A stretch of 64,000 bases of DNA from Bacteroidota bacterium (GTDB lineage Bacteria; Bacteroidota; Bacteroidia; 2-12-FULL-35-15), in the NCBI GenBank assembly GCA_025963725.1, contig JAOQAE010000002.1, positions 1,668,411-1,732,410 of the forward strand, read 5' to 3'. The stretch's first letter is position 1. The number at the start of each line of letters is the position of its first letter. The notes beneath the pieces are model-generated. The model saw nothing but the letters and a program-made list of their open reading frames with translations, made no database searches and had not been told where the DNA came from. Shown here piece by piece: positions 26,550-35,789 of this stretch. Made by a program: the position numbers and the translations under genes.

Positions 26550-26823
26550 TACAAATATTAGCTACTATTATTAAATTTCCTTGGACACTTTTAAGCCTCT
26601 GTGACATGTATTGGCCGAAAAACTACTGCTCATCAGCATAGAAAGATGATCGAACTGCTGTTAAATTCACAACAAAGCTAAACTCTCTCGCGGACAAATT
26701 TTGGCCGCAGATCGCCTGTATACATTACTGCAAAGTGTCTCAGAATTCTAAAATGCTTAGACGGTTTCTGGAAAGGTAGATTATGGAGTATACATGCTTA
26801 TGCAACTTTCGAAAATCAATAAA
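26550..26823. other. AT-rich gap without a recognised gene
   Basis: About 270 bp between the adhesin start and a strong terminator. No ORF of note, no tRNA-like fold and no clear promoter box was found; it probably holds the adhesin promoter and leftover sequence at the edge of the AT-rich block. Confidence 0.4.
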
Positions 26824-26870
26824 TATAGAAAAGAGAGGCTCCGTAAAATACGGAGCCTCTCTTTTCTATA
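26824..26870. terminator. Very strong terminator at right edge of the AT-rich block
   Basis: TATAGAAAAGAGAGGCTCCGTA pairs perfectly over 22 bp with its complement around a 3-nt AAA loop. On the minus strand it follows the gene ending at 26889 after 18 bp. The core GCTCCGTA/TACGGAGC matches the terminator at 19807. Confidence 0.9.
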
Positions 26871-26888
26871 TATTATTTTCTAATGCCC

Positions 26889-27545
26889 TTATCCCGGCAG
26901 CCTCGCAATGTGCTTGTCCATCTGCTGGATCTGCTTCACGATCTCTGCCGTTTTAGGCTTCAGGGCTTTTGCTTTCCTGAAGTATTCCTTTCCAACTTTA
27001 TTCTGCTTGCGCTGGATCTCGATGGACGACAGCTGCAGGTAACACGCCGCAAGGCTCTCTTTATCGGGAATTCCCGCTTTTACCGCTGCAATTAAATTCT
27101 GGCGCGCTTCCTTCATCTCGCCTTTTTTCAGCTGGATAAACGCCAGCTGCATCAGGTTGGTGCCTTCCATATCCCCCACGATCTTCGATTTTGTGCTGAG
27201 GCTTTTGCGGATGTTCCTTTCGGCCGCATTCAGGTCGTCCGTTGCAAGGAACAAATTGCTCTGGATCATGTAATAGGCAGAGCGGATGGGCTTGAACAGC
27301 AGGCGCGGAAAGCGGATCATCTTAATATACTTCATTGCCAGCTCGGGATCGCCTTCGGTAACAGCTTCCTGCACAAGGCGCATGGTGCCCATCATGAAAT
27401 ACAGCAGCAGGGAAATACCAGCGGCAATGTAAAGCAGGATGGGCGTAACAATATCATCGTCGTATACCTGTAATAAAACCCCTCCGAGGATCAATACGAA
27501 AATGATTGGTAAGCGGTACATAATGTAAAAACGTAAAACTTTCAT
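26889..27545 (-). CDS. Membrane protein with TPR-like repeats
   Basis: 218 aa. Two transmembrane helices near the N-terminus (about 12-27 and 34-53), then helical repeats with the TPR spacing (MEGTNLMQLAFIQLKKGEMK, ESLAACYLQLSSIEIQRKQN). The repeats probably face the cytoplasm and bind a partner protein. Function unknown. 23 bp downstream of pyrF, likely the same transcript. Confidence 0.7.
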   Translation of the reverse strand: MKVLRFYIMYRLPIIFVLILGGVLLQVYDDDIVTPILLYIAAGISLLLYFMMGTMRLVQEAVTEGDPELAMKYIKMIRFPRLLFKPIRSAYYMIQSNLFLATDDLNAAERNIRKSLSTKSKIVGDMEGTNLMQLAFIQLKKGEMKEARQNLIAAVKAGIPDKESLAACYLQLSSIEIQRKQNKVGKEYFRKAKALKPKTAEIVKQIQQMDKHIARLPG

Positions 27546-27568
27546 AGTGAGAATAAATTAAATGTTTG

Positions 27569-28387
27569 TTAAATGCTTTGTAATAATACGCTCATTTCCT
27601 TCTGCAGCTTCTGCGCCTCTTCACGTGCTTTCGCAGCGAAATCCTCTCCCGTGCCGGCATAGATAATGCCCCTCGAGGAATTTACCAGCAGTCCGCATTG
27701 CTTGTTCATCCCGTATTTTGCCACTTCCTCAAGGCTTCCGCCCTGTGCGCCTACACCCGGTACCAGCAAAAAGCTTTCAGGAATTATTTGACGGATGCCT
27801 GTAAGCATCTCCGCTCTTGTTGCTCCCACTACGTACATCATGTTATCCGGGCTACCCCACTTTTTGGAGCTTTCCAGCACCTGCTCATACAGGTGGCTTG
27901 CACCGGAAGGGCTTACCTGGAAATCCATGGAGCCTGAATTGGAAGTGAGCGCCAATAAGATCACCCATTTATCCTTGTATTCAAGAAAAGGTGAAACGCT
28001 GTCTTCACCCATGTACGGCGCAACCGTAATGGAATCAAAGCCAAGTTTTTCAAGAAATGCCTTTGCGTACATTTTTGACGTGTTGCCGATATCCCCGCGC
28101 TTTGCATCCGCGATGGTAAACTGGTCGGGATATTTTTCGCTGATGTAATTAATTGTCTTTTCAAGACTGGTCCAGCCCTTTACGCCTTCTGTTTCATAAA
28201 AGGCCATGTTCGGCTTGTAGGAAACACAAAGGTCGTGCGTTGCATCAATGATCTGCTTATTGAACTCAAAGGCAGGGTCTTCCTCCTTTAATAAATGCGC
28301 AGGGATCTTTGTCAGGTCGGTATCGAGGCCGATGCACAGGAAGCTCTGCTTGCGTTTTATATTATTGAATAGTTGTTCTCTTGTCAT
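27569..28387 (-). CDS. pyrF: Orotidine 5'-phosphate decarboxylase, type 2
   Basis: Cytoplasmic enzyme for the last step of UMP synthesis (OMP to UMP and CO2). 272 aa. The catalytic Lys/Asp tetrad lies in [20 protein letters not shown] (about 91-110); the opening [12 protein letters not shown] and [13 protein letters not shown] are typical of the longer type 2 (PyrF group found in Bacteroidota, Actinobacteria and others). Lies downstream of prfA and purM on the same strand. Confidence 0.95.
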   Translation of the reverse strand: MTREQLFNNIKRKQSFLCIGLDTDLTKIPAHLLKEEDPAFEFNKQIIDATHDLCVSYKPNMAFYETEGVKGWTSLEKTINYISEKYPDQFTIADAKRGDIGNTSKMYAKAFLEKLGFDSITVAPYMGEDSVSPFLEYKDKWVILLALTSNSGSMDFQVSPSGASHLYEQVLESSKKWGSPDNMMYVVGATRAEMLTGIRQIIPESFLLVPGVGAQGGSLEEVAKYGMNKQCGLLVNSSRGIIYAGTGEDFAAKAREEAQKLQKEMSVLLQSI

Positions 28388-28420
28388 AAATAAATCTTTC
28401 TACGATTCTCCTTTTACACA

Positions 28421-28446
28421 CCCCTAACCCCTCTCAAGAGGGGAAT
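28421..28446. repeat. Short hairpin of a common Bacteroidota intergenic type
   Basis: CCCCTC-TCAA-GAGGGG, preceded by CACCCCTAA. I have seen similar 'CCCCTAAnCCCC...GGGG' strings between Bacteroidota genes, but only one copy is present here. It lies between prfA and pyrF. Confidence 0.35.
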
Positions 28447-28494
28447 TGATCCTGCTAATAACAGCCTCCAACCTCCGGACTAAACACTCCAACC

Positions 28495-29568
28495 TTAAAC
28501 CATTCCCCCTTCTTTCAACCGCTCCGTATTTTCGGCCAGCTGCAGCGCATCTATCATGTTCTGGATCTTGCCGTCCATAAAGTCGGTGAGGTTGTACAGC
28601 GTTAAATTGATGCGGTGATCGGTGATGCGGTTTTGAGGATAATTGTAGGTCCTGATCTTTTCGGAACGGTCGCCCGTTGCCACAATTGTTTTTCTTCTTT
28701 TTGAAATAGCATCGAGGTGCTTCTGCATTTCAATATCATACAGCTTCGTACGCAGCATCTGCATGGCCAGCTCGCGGTTACCAAGCTGGGAGCGATCCTG
28801 CTGGCACACTACCACAATGCCCGTAGGCTTGTGCGTGAGCTGCACCTTTGTTTCTACCTTATTTACGTTCTGTCCGCCGGCACCGCCTGAGCGCGATGTC
28901 TGCATCTCAATATCACCCGGATTCAGCACCACGTCCACCTCATCGGCCTCCGGCATTACCAGTACCGATGCAGCCGACGTATGCACGCGGCCCATTGTTT
29001 CGGTAAGGGGCACACGCTGCACCCTGTGCACGCCCGCTTCAAACTTCAGCATGCCGTAAGCGCCATCCGAATTTACATTGATGATCACTTCCTTGTAGCC
29101 GCCCATTGTGCCGGCATTGGAATCCACCACTTCGTATTTCAATCCTTTTTCTTCGAGGTAACGGGTGTACATGCGGAACAGGTCGCCTGCAAAGATACTT
29201 GCCTCATCCCCGCCTGTACCGGCACGGATCTCCAGCACTGCATTCCGTGCATCCTCCGGATCTTTCGGCACCAGCATCTGGCGGATGTCATCCTCCATCT
29301 TTTCTTTCTTCGGGAGCAGCTCATCCAGGTCCATCTTCGCCATCTCGCGCATCTCGTCATCCTTCTCATTGGAAAGGATCGATTTGTTGTACTCGATGTT
29401 CTCCACCACGTTCTTATATTCGTGGTAAGCATTCACCACATGCGTAAGGTCCTTATATTCCTTGTTGAATTTTTTAAATTCCTTCATATCGCCAATCACT
29501 TTCGGATCCGAAAGCTTTTGCTCCACCTCTTCCCAACGTCTTTTTATGGCTGCTAATTTTTCTAACAC
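28495..29568 (-). CDS. prfA: Peptide chain release factor 1
   Basis: Cytoplasmic factor that releases peptides at UAA and UAG. 357 aa. The GGQ catalytic tripeptide is in [18 protein letters not shown] (about 228-245) and the stop-codon-reading tip reads [17 protein letters not shown], the P-x-T form of RF1. The frame stays open to 29661, but the family start ([11 protein letters not shown]) is reached from a GTG at 29568, and a promoter box lies upstream of it at 29622, so I use the GTG. Confidence 0.93.
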   Translation of the reverse strand: MLEKLAAIKRRWEEVEQKLSDPKVIGDMKEFKKFNKEYKDLTHVVNAYHEYKNVVENIEYNKSILSNEKDDEMREMAKMDLDELLPKKEKMEDDIRQMLVPKDPEDARNAVLEIRAGTGGDEASIFAGDLFRMYTRYLEEKGLKYEVVDSNAGTMGGYKEVIINVNSDGAYGMLKFEAGVHRVQRVPLTETMGRVHTSAASVLVMPEADEVDVVLNPGDIEMQTSRSGGAGGQNVNKVETKVQLTHKPTGIVVVCQQDRSQLGNRELAMQMLRTKLYDIEMQKHLDAISKRRKTIVATGDRSEKIRTYNYPQNRITDHRINLTLYNLTDFMDGKIQNMIDALQLAENTERLKEGGMV

Positions 29569-29621
29569 GTATAAATTTTTTTGAATTGTTGAATTCCTGA
29601 TTTTCAGAATTAAATCGTTCG

Positions 29622-29629
29622 CAAAAGTA
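29622..29629 (-). promoter_or_regulatory. Likely -7 element of prfA
   Basis: Minus strand TACTTTTG, followed by C, is a perfect TAnnTTTG match placed 54 bp before the GTG start. It abuts the T-run of the purM terminator; no clear TTTG at -33. Confidence 0.5.
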
Positions 29630-29630
29630 C

Positions 29631-29680
29631 AAAAAAAATTGGTAGCCGCCTCCCGTCGCACCGGTGCATACTACCAATTT
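29631..29680 (-). terminator. Terminator after purM
   Basis: AAATTGGTAG and CTACCAATTT form a 10-bp stem around a 25-nt loop that itself contains GCACCGGTGC; on the minus strand it is followed by a run of T. It starts 15 bp past the purM stop. Confidence 0.75.
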
Positions 29681-29694
29681 ATAAGGCATTTCCG

Positions 29695-30867
29695 CTAATA
29701 TTCGAAGGTTCCGTATTCCGAGTGTATCGTCAGCTTATTTTTATCCGAAGCTTCCACCCTTCCAACGATCTGCGCATCCACGCCAAAGCTCTTTGAGATG
29801 GCGATCAGCTCTGCGGAGATCTCTTTCGGAACATACAGCTCCATCCGGTGGCCCATATTGAACACCTTGTACATTTCTTTCCAGTCGGTGCCGCTTTGCC
29901 CGTGAATGAGCTTAAACAAAGGCGGGACCGGGAACAGCTGATCCTTGATCACGTGCACATTCTCCACAAAGTGCATTACCTTGGTTTGTGCGCCCCCGCT
30001 GCAATGCACCATCCCGTGGATCTGTCCGCGGTAAGTATCCAGGATTTTTTTAATGATGGGCGCATAGGTCCTTGTGGGTGACAGCACCAGCTTGCCGGCA
30101 GCCACCTCTTCAGTTCCTACATTGATCTTTTCTGTGAGTGAAATTTTTCCGCTGTAAACAAGCGCTTCGGGAACAGCCGCATCAAAGCTCTCCGGGAACT
30201 TTTTTGCAAGCATCTTTTCAAATACATCATGCCGTGCAGAGGTAAGGCCGTTGCTGCCCATTCCGCCGTTGTATTCTGTTTCGTAGCTGGCTTGTCCGCT
30301 CGAGGCAAGCCCCACGATCACATCGCCTGCCTGTATGTTCGCGTTATCGATCACCTCGCTGCGCTTCATGCGGCAAACCACTGTGGAATCAACGATCAGC
30401 GTACGCACCAGGTCACCCACATCGGCTGTTTCGCCGCCGGTGGAATAAATGCCGATGCCGTAGCTTCTCAGCTGCTCCAGGACCTCTTCCGTTCCGTTGA
30501 TGATGCCGGAGATTATCTCCGCAGGGATCAGGTTCTTGTTTCTCCCGATGGTGGAAGAAAGCAAAATATTATCAATTGCACCTACACATAAAAGGTCATC
30601 GGTATTCATGATGATGGCATCCTGCGCAATGCCCTTCCACACGGAAAGGTCGCCGGTTTCCTTCCAGTACATATAGGCCAGCGACGATTTTGTGCCTGCG
30701 CCGTCGGCATGCATCACGATGCAGTACTCTTCATCGCCGCCCAGGTGATCGGGAACGATCTTGCAGAATGCTTTTGGAAAAAGCCCTTTGTCTATTTTGG
30801 AGATCGCGGCATGAACATCTTCCTTGGAAGCGGAAACGCCGCGCTGGTTGTATCGGTTGTCTGACAT
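29695..30867 (-). CDS. purM: Phosphoribosylformylglycinamidine cyclo-ligase (AIR synthase)
   Basis: Purine biosynthesis, closing the imidazole ring with ATP. 390 aa from the ATG at 30867 (MSDNRYNQRGVSASKEDVH), where the family begins; the frame is open to 30960 but the extra part runs through repeat DNA. Motifs: MHADGAGTKSSLAYMYW, GIAQDAIIMNTDDLLCVGA and STGGETADVGDLVRT, with HGMVHCSGGAQTKV near the middle. The form is the longer Bacteroidota type (E. coli PurM is about 345 aa). Confidence 0.93.
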   Translation of the reverse strand: MSDNRYNQRGVSASKEDVHAAISKIDKGLFPKAFCKIVPDHLGGDEEYCIVMHADGAGTKSSLAYMYWKETGDLSVWKGIAQDAIIMNTDDLLCVGAIDNILLSSTIGRNKNLIPAEIISGIINGTEEVLEQLRSYGIGIYSTGGETADVGDLVRTLIVDSTVVCRMKRSEVIDNANIQAGDVIVGLASSGQASYETEYNGGMGSNGLTSARHDVFEKMLAKKFPESFDAAVPEALVYSGKISLTEKINVGTEEVAAGKLVLSPTRTYAPIIKKILDTYRGQIHGMVHCSGGAQTKVMHFVENVHVIKDQLFPVPPLFKLIHGQSGTDWKEMYKVFNMGHRMELYVPKEISAELIAISKSFGVDAQIVGRVEASDKNKLTIHSEYGTFEY

Positions 30868-30931
30868 ATTATGTATAATTAAAAAAGAGATGCTTCGTTC
30901 CTCAGCACGACAACATAGCTTAGCTCCCCCG

Positions 30932-30970
30932 CTTTCTCGATACGCTCCCTGCGGTCGCACTCGAAATGAC
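30932..30970. repeat. Dispersed hairpin repeat, copy c
   Basis: CTTTCTCGATACGCTCCCTG then CACTCGAAATGAC; outer boxes as in copies a and b, inner stem weak. It faces copy d in inverted orientation 36 bp away. Confidence 0.55.
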
Positions 30971-31005
30971 AGCGCACTATCAACATAATCGAGCCTGTTT
31001 TTTTA

Positions 31006-31053
31006 GCGTCATTTCGGGTCCCCCGCTTCTTCAGCGGGGTGTATCGAGAAAGG
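31006..31053. repeat. Dispersed hairpin repeat, copy d (inverted)
   Basis: On the minus strand: TTTCTCGATAC, a 7-bp stem CCCCGCT...AGCGGGG, then CGAAATGACGC. Same outer boxes, new stem. Lies upstream of purM and past the end of the PorE-like gene. Confidence 0.55.
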
Positions 31054-31069
31054 CGCCGGGGCTGTAAAC

Positions 31070-31102
31070 AAAAACATCCCGCACAAATGTCGGGATGTTT
31101 TT
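31070..31102 (-). terminator. Terminator after the PorE-like gene
   Basis: AAAAACATCCCG / CGGGATGTTTTT, 12-bp perfect stem with a 9-nt loop, 36 bp past the stop codon. Confidence 0.85.
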
Positions 31103-31137
31103 GATTTATTTCCTTGGAAGAAATCAGTTTTTATTCA

Positions 31138-33246
31138 CTATTCCTCTTCGTCTTCTGTTTTTGGCTTAGGCTGCTCTTTCGGCAATTCCTTTGGTGCATT
31201 CGGGTCAACGAAATCTTTGCTCAATACAGAGAACACTGTACGGCGGTTTTTCTGCATCATCGCTTCATAAACCTGCTTAGGCTGGCCTTTGGTCGTTTTG
31301 TTGATGTATGCCTCAGTAAGTGTGTACATTACTTTACCGTCGGCATCCTTCACCTCAAGCGGTGCTTTTTCACCGTATCCTTTTGCTTTCAAACGCGCAG
31401 GGTTGATTCCTTTGGAGATCAGGTAATCCACGCAGGATTTAGCACGCGCTTCAGATAATTTCTGGTTGGCAGCATCGCTACCGCGGTAATCGGTGTGGGA
31501 ACTTAACTCGATAACGAATGTAGGGTTATCCAGCAAGGTCTGGTATAAGTAATCCAATGAATCTTTTGATTCAGGACGCAGGTCTGCTTTACCTAAGTCA
31601 TATAACACATCCGGGAAACGGATAAAGCGCTCGATCGGCACAAGGCAGAAATCATGCTTGAATGTTTTTGCTTCCTCAACGCCAACAGTTGTTTCTTTTG
31701 GCTTCTCGGAGCTGCTCAGGAACCCTTGCGGAGCCTGTGCTGTTTTTACATCGTTGGCAACGCTTACCGTGATCACATAAGAAGTGTTAGGGTTTACGTA
31801 ACGCGCTGTTCCGTTCTCAGCAAATTTGTAGTGTCCTGCAGCATCTGTCTTGGTTTCTACGGAAGAACCGTCAGAACCAACTAATTTAACAGTTACACCT
31901 GCAATTGTTTCCTTGAATTTACAGTCGGTTACATCACCTTCAATTGCAAACAACAATGGCGGCAATACGAATGACCAGATATCATCAGCGCCTTTTGTGT
32001 TTTCACGGTTAGATGAAAGGTAGCCTCTTTCTTTTTTACCTTCGAATACAATTCCGAAATCATCTCCTGCAGAGTTGATCGGGTATTTCATGTTTGTAAC
32101 GTTAGCCCACTGGTCTTCCCCTTTTTTCTCGGCACGGAAGATATCCAGTCCGCCCATACCTAAATGGCCGGTTGAAGAGAAATATAAGGTTCCGTCATCA
32201 TGGATAAAAGGGAACACATCATTACCCGGTGTGTTGATACCAGGCCCTAAGTTCACAGGTGTACCCCATTTAGCGCCTTTTTTATCGTATTTGGAATACC
32301 AGATATCGTTTGTTGTGTTATCTGACCCCTGTCCGCCAGGCATGTTTGAAGAGAAGAATAAAGTTGTTCCGTCAGAAGAAAGTGACGGGGAAGCGTATTT
32401 TAATGTATCGATGCAAAATGCGATCTTCACAGGATCACCCCATGAATTTCCTTTTTTGGTAGCCATCCACAGCTGGTTGTACATCTGCTTGTTCTTTTCA
32501 ACAAGGCAGCGTGTAAAGATAAGCATGTCGCCTTTTTTGCTGATGGTTGATAAACCTTCATTGTCTTTTGTATTGATCGGTGCAGGCAGCGCAACAGGTG
32601 TGCTCCATTTACCGTTCTTATCCATCGATGTTTCGAAGATATCGCTGTACAGCTCACCATTCGTAGGATCGGTTACGCTTCCGGTTACGCCGGGACGCAT
32701 GGAGGTGAAATAGATCTTGTTGTATTTCTTATCAGCATACATCGGGCTGAAATCAGGATCCTTTGTGTTGATCTGCGCCATGTTCTCCACTTTGTAACGT
32801 GTAGGGGCATCTTTCCACTTCTGGGCCAGCTCACATGCTTTTGCACCGTCTTCACCGCGGGGATCGGAAGGAACCAGCTTTTTGTAGTTGTTGTATTCGA
32901 TCAGCGCTTCGTTGTATTTTTCCTGCGCTTTTTTAGCATCCGCCAGGTACAGGGTAGCTTTCGGGTCAGTGTAGTTCGCCTTGATCGCCTTGATATACCA
33001 TGCTTCCGCCTGCTTGTTATCATTGATCATACGGTAACACTCAGCCGTCATGAAAATGTTACGGGCCTTCTCATCTTTCTTTTTGATCTTCGTGTAAGCC
33101 TTCTTGTAAAGCTCGATAGCATTGAAATACTCCTGGTTATCGTATGCTTTGTCAGCATCCTTGGAGAAGTTTTTTTGCGCCACAACAGTGGTTGAGAAGA
33201 AAAGGATAATTGCTAATCCCGCAGTTAATTTTGTAAATATCTTCAT
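31138..33246 (-). CDS. PorE-like T9SS outer-membrane-associated protein (TPR, PD40, regulatory-like, OmpA)
   Basis: 702 aa. Signal peptide ends TTVVAQ. Order of domains: TPRs (about 25-150), PD40/WD40-like beta-propeller (about 155-430, e.g. FTSMRPG, LFFSSNMPGGQG, YLSSNRENTKGADDIW), a carboxypeptidase-regulatory-like beta domain (about 435-530, IEGDVTDCKFKETIAGVTVK), and an OmpA peptidoglycan-binding domain (about 545-680, ELSSHTDYRGSDAANQKLSE). This order is that of PorE, which ties the T9SS to the cell wall. The C-terminus is acidic and proline-rich. Several paralogues exist in most Bacteroidota, so the exact role is uncertain. Confidence 0.82.
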   Translation of the reverse strand: MKIFTKLTAGLAIILFFSTTVVAQKNFSKDADKAYDNQEYFNAIELYKKAYTKIKKKDEKARNIFMTAECYRMINDNKQAEAWYIKAIKANYTDPKATLYLADAKKAQEKYNEALIEYNNYKKLVPSDPRGEDGAKACELAQKWKDAPTRYKVENMAQINTKDPDFSPMYADKKYNKIYFTSMRPGVTGSVTDPTNGELYSDIFETSMDKNGKWSTPVALPAPINTKDNEGLSTISKKGDMLIFTRCLVEKNKQMYNQLWMATKKGNSWGDPVKIAFCIDTLKYASPSLSSDGTTLFFSSNMPGGQGSDNTTNDIWYSKYDKKGAKWGTPVNLGPGINTPGNDVFPFIHDDGTLYFSSTGHLGMGGLDIFRAEKKGEDQWANVTNMKYPINSAGDDFGIVFEGKKERGYLSSNRENTKGADDIWSFVLPPLLFAIEGDVTDCKFKETIAGVTVKLVGSDGSSVETKTDAAGHYKFAENGTARYVNPNTSYVITVSVANDVKTAQAPQGFLSSSEKPKETTVGVEEAKTFKHDFCLVPIERFIRFPDVLYDLGKADLRPESKDSLDYLYQTLLDNPTFVIELSSHTDYRGSDAANQKLSEARAKSCVDYLISKGINPARLKAKGYGEKAPLEVKDADGKVMYTLTEAYINKTTKGQPKQVYEAMMQKNRRTVFSVLSKDFVDPNAPKELPKEQPKPKTEDEEE

Positions 33247-33353
33247 ATCTGTGTTTGTGTTTATTAATGGGTGCTAAAATAAAGAAATATTTGAAACAAA
33301 AAAATCTTTATGTTTTTTTTATTTCGCCCTGACAAGCGCCTTTTAAAGCCAAA

Positions 33354-33384
33354 AATCCCCGAAATTTAATACATTTCGGGGATT
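33354..33384 (-). terminator. Terminator after glnN
   Basis: AATCCCCGAAAT and ATTTCGGGGATT form a 12-bp perfect stem with a 7-nt loop, followed by T on the minus strand, 20 bp beyond the glutamine synthetase stop. Confidence 0.85.
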
Positions 33385-33403
33385 CCGGCGCATCTCTGCA
33401 ATT

Positions 33404-35596
33404 TTATTTTGTGAACAGCAATTCCCTGTATTTCGGCAATGGCCAGCTTTCATCATCCACCAGCAGCTCCAGCTTATCCACATTGTAGCGGATATCATCG
33501 AAATAAGCCTTTACCTTTTCGCAATAGTCAACCGACTGCTTTTTCACATCCGTAAGGGCATTTGCCTTTTTACGGGCCTCTGTCATCTGGTCAACCTTTG
33601 TTTTGATCACATTGATGTGATCGGAGATCGCGGTGATCATTTCCAGCTGGATATTCGCCGCTTTTTTGAAATCGGCTCCCGAAAGGATCTCTTTGAGGCC
33701 TCTCACGTTCTCCACAAGCGAGCTCTGGTATTTGATCGCCGTAGGAATGATATGGTTCAGCACCAGGTCGCCCATTACGCGCGATTCGATCTGGATCTTT
33801 TTCGTGTAGGTCTCCAGGTAAATATCATAGCGGGCATGCTGCTCGCGGTCGGTCATGATGTTGTTCCTGCGGAACAGGTCCATTGTTTGCTTGGATACGA
33901 ATGCCCCAAGCGCCAGCGGCGTGGTCTTGATGTTTGAAAGCCCGCGCTTTGCAGCTTCCTTCACCCATTCTTCGCCATAGCCATTGCCTTCGAAGCGGAT
34001 CTTTTTAGATTCCACGATGTATTTTCTCAGCACCTGGAAGATCGCCTCATCCTTGTCTACATTTTTGGAGGTCAGCCCATCCACATCCTGCTTGAATTTG
34101 ATCAGCTGGTCGGCCATGATGGCATTAAGCACCGTCATAGGGCCTGCGCAGTTCTGGGAGGAGCCCACAGCGCGGAACTCGAATTTGTTCCCTGTGAACG
34201 CGAACGGGGAAGTACGGTTCCGGTCGGTATTATCGAGAAGGATATCAGGAATTTTTCCAACACCTAATTTAAGGGCTGTTTTCTCATCTGGGCTCATTTT
34301 TCCGGATGATTTCACCTTCGCTTCCAGCTCATCGAGCACATTGGAAAGCTGGGTTCCGAGGAACACCGACATGATCGCAGGAGGCGCTTCATTGGCACCC
34401 AGGCGGTGATCATTATTAGCCGTTGCAATCGAAGCCCTCAGCAGATCGGCATTGTCGTGAACAGCTTTTACGGTGTTGATAAAAAAGGTAAGGAACTGGA
34501 GGTTGGTTTTCGGGGTCTTACCCGGACTGAGCAGGTTTTTACCCGTGTTGGTGCTCATGCTCCAGTTATTGTGCTTTCCGCTTCCGTTTACCCCCGCAAA
34601 CGGCTTTTCATGAAGCAGCACGCGGAAGTTATGCCTGCGGGCTACTTTTTCCATTACATCCATCAGCAGCTGGTTGTGATCCACGGCAAGGTTACATTCC
34701 TCGAATACGGGAGCGCACTCGAACTGGTTGGGAGCCACCTCGTTGTGACGGGTTTTGATAGGGATCCCCAGTTTCAGCGACTCGATCTCGAAATCGCGCA
34801 TAAAAGAGGTTGCACGATCGGGAATAGAGCCGAAATAATGATCTTCAAGCTGCTGCCCTTTTGCTGGCGTATGCCCGAACAGGGTGCGGCCGGTCATCGC
34901 CAGGTCGGGACGCGCATTGTACAATGCCTCATCCACGAGGAAATATTCCTGCTCCCAGCCTAAGGTGGAAGTTACTTTGGTTACGTTCTTATCGAAATAC
35001 TGGCAAACATCCACCGCCGCTTTATCGAGGGAGTGCAATGCTTTTAAAAGCGGGGTTTTAAAATCGAGCGCTTCACCTGTGTATGCCACAAAGATGGTAG
35101 GGATGCACAGCGTTTTCCCCATTACGAATGCCGGGGAAGTAGGGTCCCAGGCGGTGTAGCCGCGGGCCTCAAAGGTGTTACGGATGCCGCCGTTCGGGAA
35201 GGAAGATGCATCCGGCTCCTGCTGCACCAATTGTCCGCCCCCGAAACGCTCTATCGCCCTTCCGCCTTCGGTAGGCTCGAAGAATGCATCGTGCTTTTCA
35301 GCCGTAGTTCCTGTAAGCGGCTGGAACCAGTGTGTATAATGTGTCGCACCTTTTGAATTTGCCCATGCCTTCATGCTGGAAGCTACCTGGTCGGCCATCT
35401 TGCGGTCGATCTGCGTTCCCTGCTGCATGGCAGCCATTACGCTACTGAATGCTTCTTCCGAAAGATATTCACGCATCGCATCAATGCCGAATACGTTCTC
35501 CCCGAAAAATTCGGATACTTTGTTACTTGGTAAGGTAACATTAACAGGAGTTCTCGTGAGAACCGCCTCCAGTGCTTTGAATCTGTGAAAGGCCAT
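33404..35596 (-). CDS. glnN: Glutamine synthetase type III
   Basis: Ammonia assimilation: glutamate, ammonia and ATP to glutamine. 730 aa, the length of the GSIII group rather than the 450-470 aa GSI. Motifs: STLGWEQEYFLVDEALYNAR, the ATP-site loop VNGSGKHNNWSMSTNTG, and NRTSPFAFTGNKFEFRAVGS. The N-terminus (VSEFFGENVFGIDAMREYL) is GSIII-specific. A perfect -33/-7 promoter lies upstream. No PII or transporter gene is adjacent. Call is firm. Confidence 0.96.
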   Translation of the reverse strand: MAFHRFKALEAVLTRTPVNVTLPSNKVSEFFGENVFGIDAMREYLSEEAFSSVMAAMQQGTQIDRKMADQVASSMKAWANSKGATHYTHWFQPLTGTTAEKHDAFFEPTEGGRAIERFGGGQLVQQEPDASSFPNGGIRNTFEARGYTAWDPTSPAFVMGKTLCIPTIFVAYTGEALDFKTPLLKALHSLDKAAVDVCQYFDKNVTKVTSTLGWEQEYFLVDEALYNARPDLAMTGRTLFGHTPAKGQQLEDHYFGSIPDRATSFMRDFEIESLKLGIPIKTRHNEVAPNQFECAPVFEECNLAVDHNQLLMDVMEKVARRHNFRVLLHEKPFAGVNGSGKHNNWSMSTNTGKNLLSPGKTPKTNLQFLTFFINTVKAVHDNADLLRASIATANNDHRLGANEAPPAIMSVFLGTQLSNVLDELEAKVKSSGKMSPDEKTALKLGVGKIPDILLDNTDRNRTSPFAFTGNKFEFRAVGSSQNCAGPMTVLNAIMADQLIKFKQDVDGLTSKNVDKDEAIFQVLRKYIVESKKIRFEGNGYGEEWVKEAAKRGLSNIKTTPLALGAFVSKQTMDLFRRNNIMTDREQHARYDIYLETYTKKIQIESRVMGDLVLNHIIPTAIKYQSSLVENVRGLKEILSGADFKKAANIQLEMITAISDHINVIKTKVDQMTEARKKANALTDVKKQSVDYCEKVKAYFDDIRYNVDKLELLVDDESWPLPKYRELLFTK

Positions 35597-35675
35597 TTTT
35601 TGTTTTGGGATTAAGGATTTATGAATTACGCGGTTTTTGTTCTGTGCTTTTTGAAATAAATCAATTATTTCGGCA

Positions 35676-35706
35676 CAAAAGTAAAAAAAGAGGGGGGTGC
35701 GTCAAA
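35676..35706 (-). promoter_or_regulatory. Bacteroidota-type promoter of glnN
   Basis: Minus strand TTTG, exactly 19 nt, then TACTTTTG: a perfect match to the phylum consensus TTTG-N19-TAnnTTTG. The spacer holds CCCCCC. A start near 35668 would give a leader of about 70 nt. Confidence 0.8.
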
Positions 35707-35789
35707 AAAAAGTGATTATTTTTTATTAACACCCCCTTGAAAAGGAAGAAATCTGGAAATAAAAGAGGAAATAGGATTTGGAAGGCTTG

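Noticed and set aside
26550-26823. Possible structured RNA in the gap upstream of the adhesin
   Set aside because: No conserved RNA core (tRNA, tmRNA, RNase P, SRP) or long stem could be found by eye apart from the terminator.
28981-29556. 191-codon plus-strand ORF antisense to prfA
   Set aside because: It mirrors the RF1 codons; RF1 motifs on the minus strand are unequivocal.
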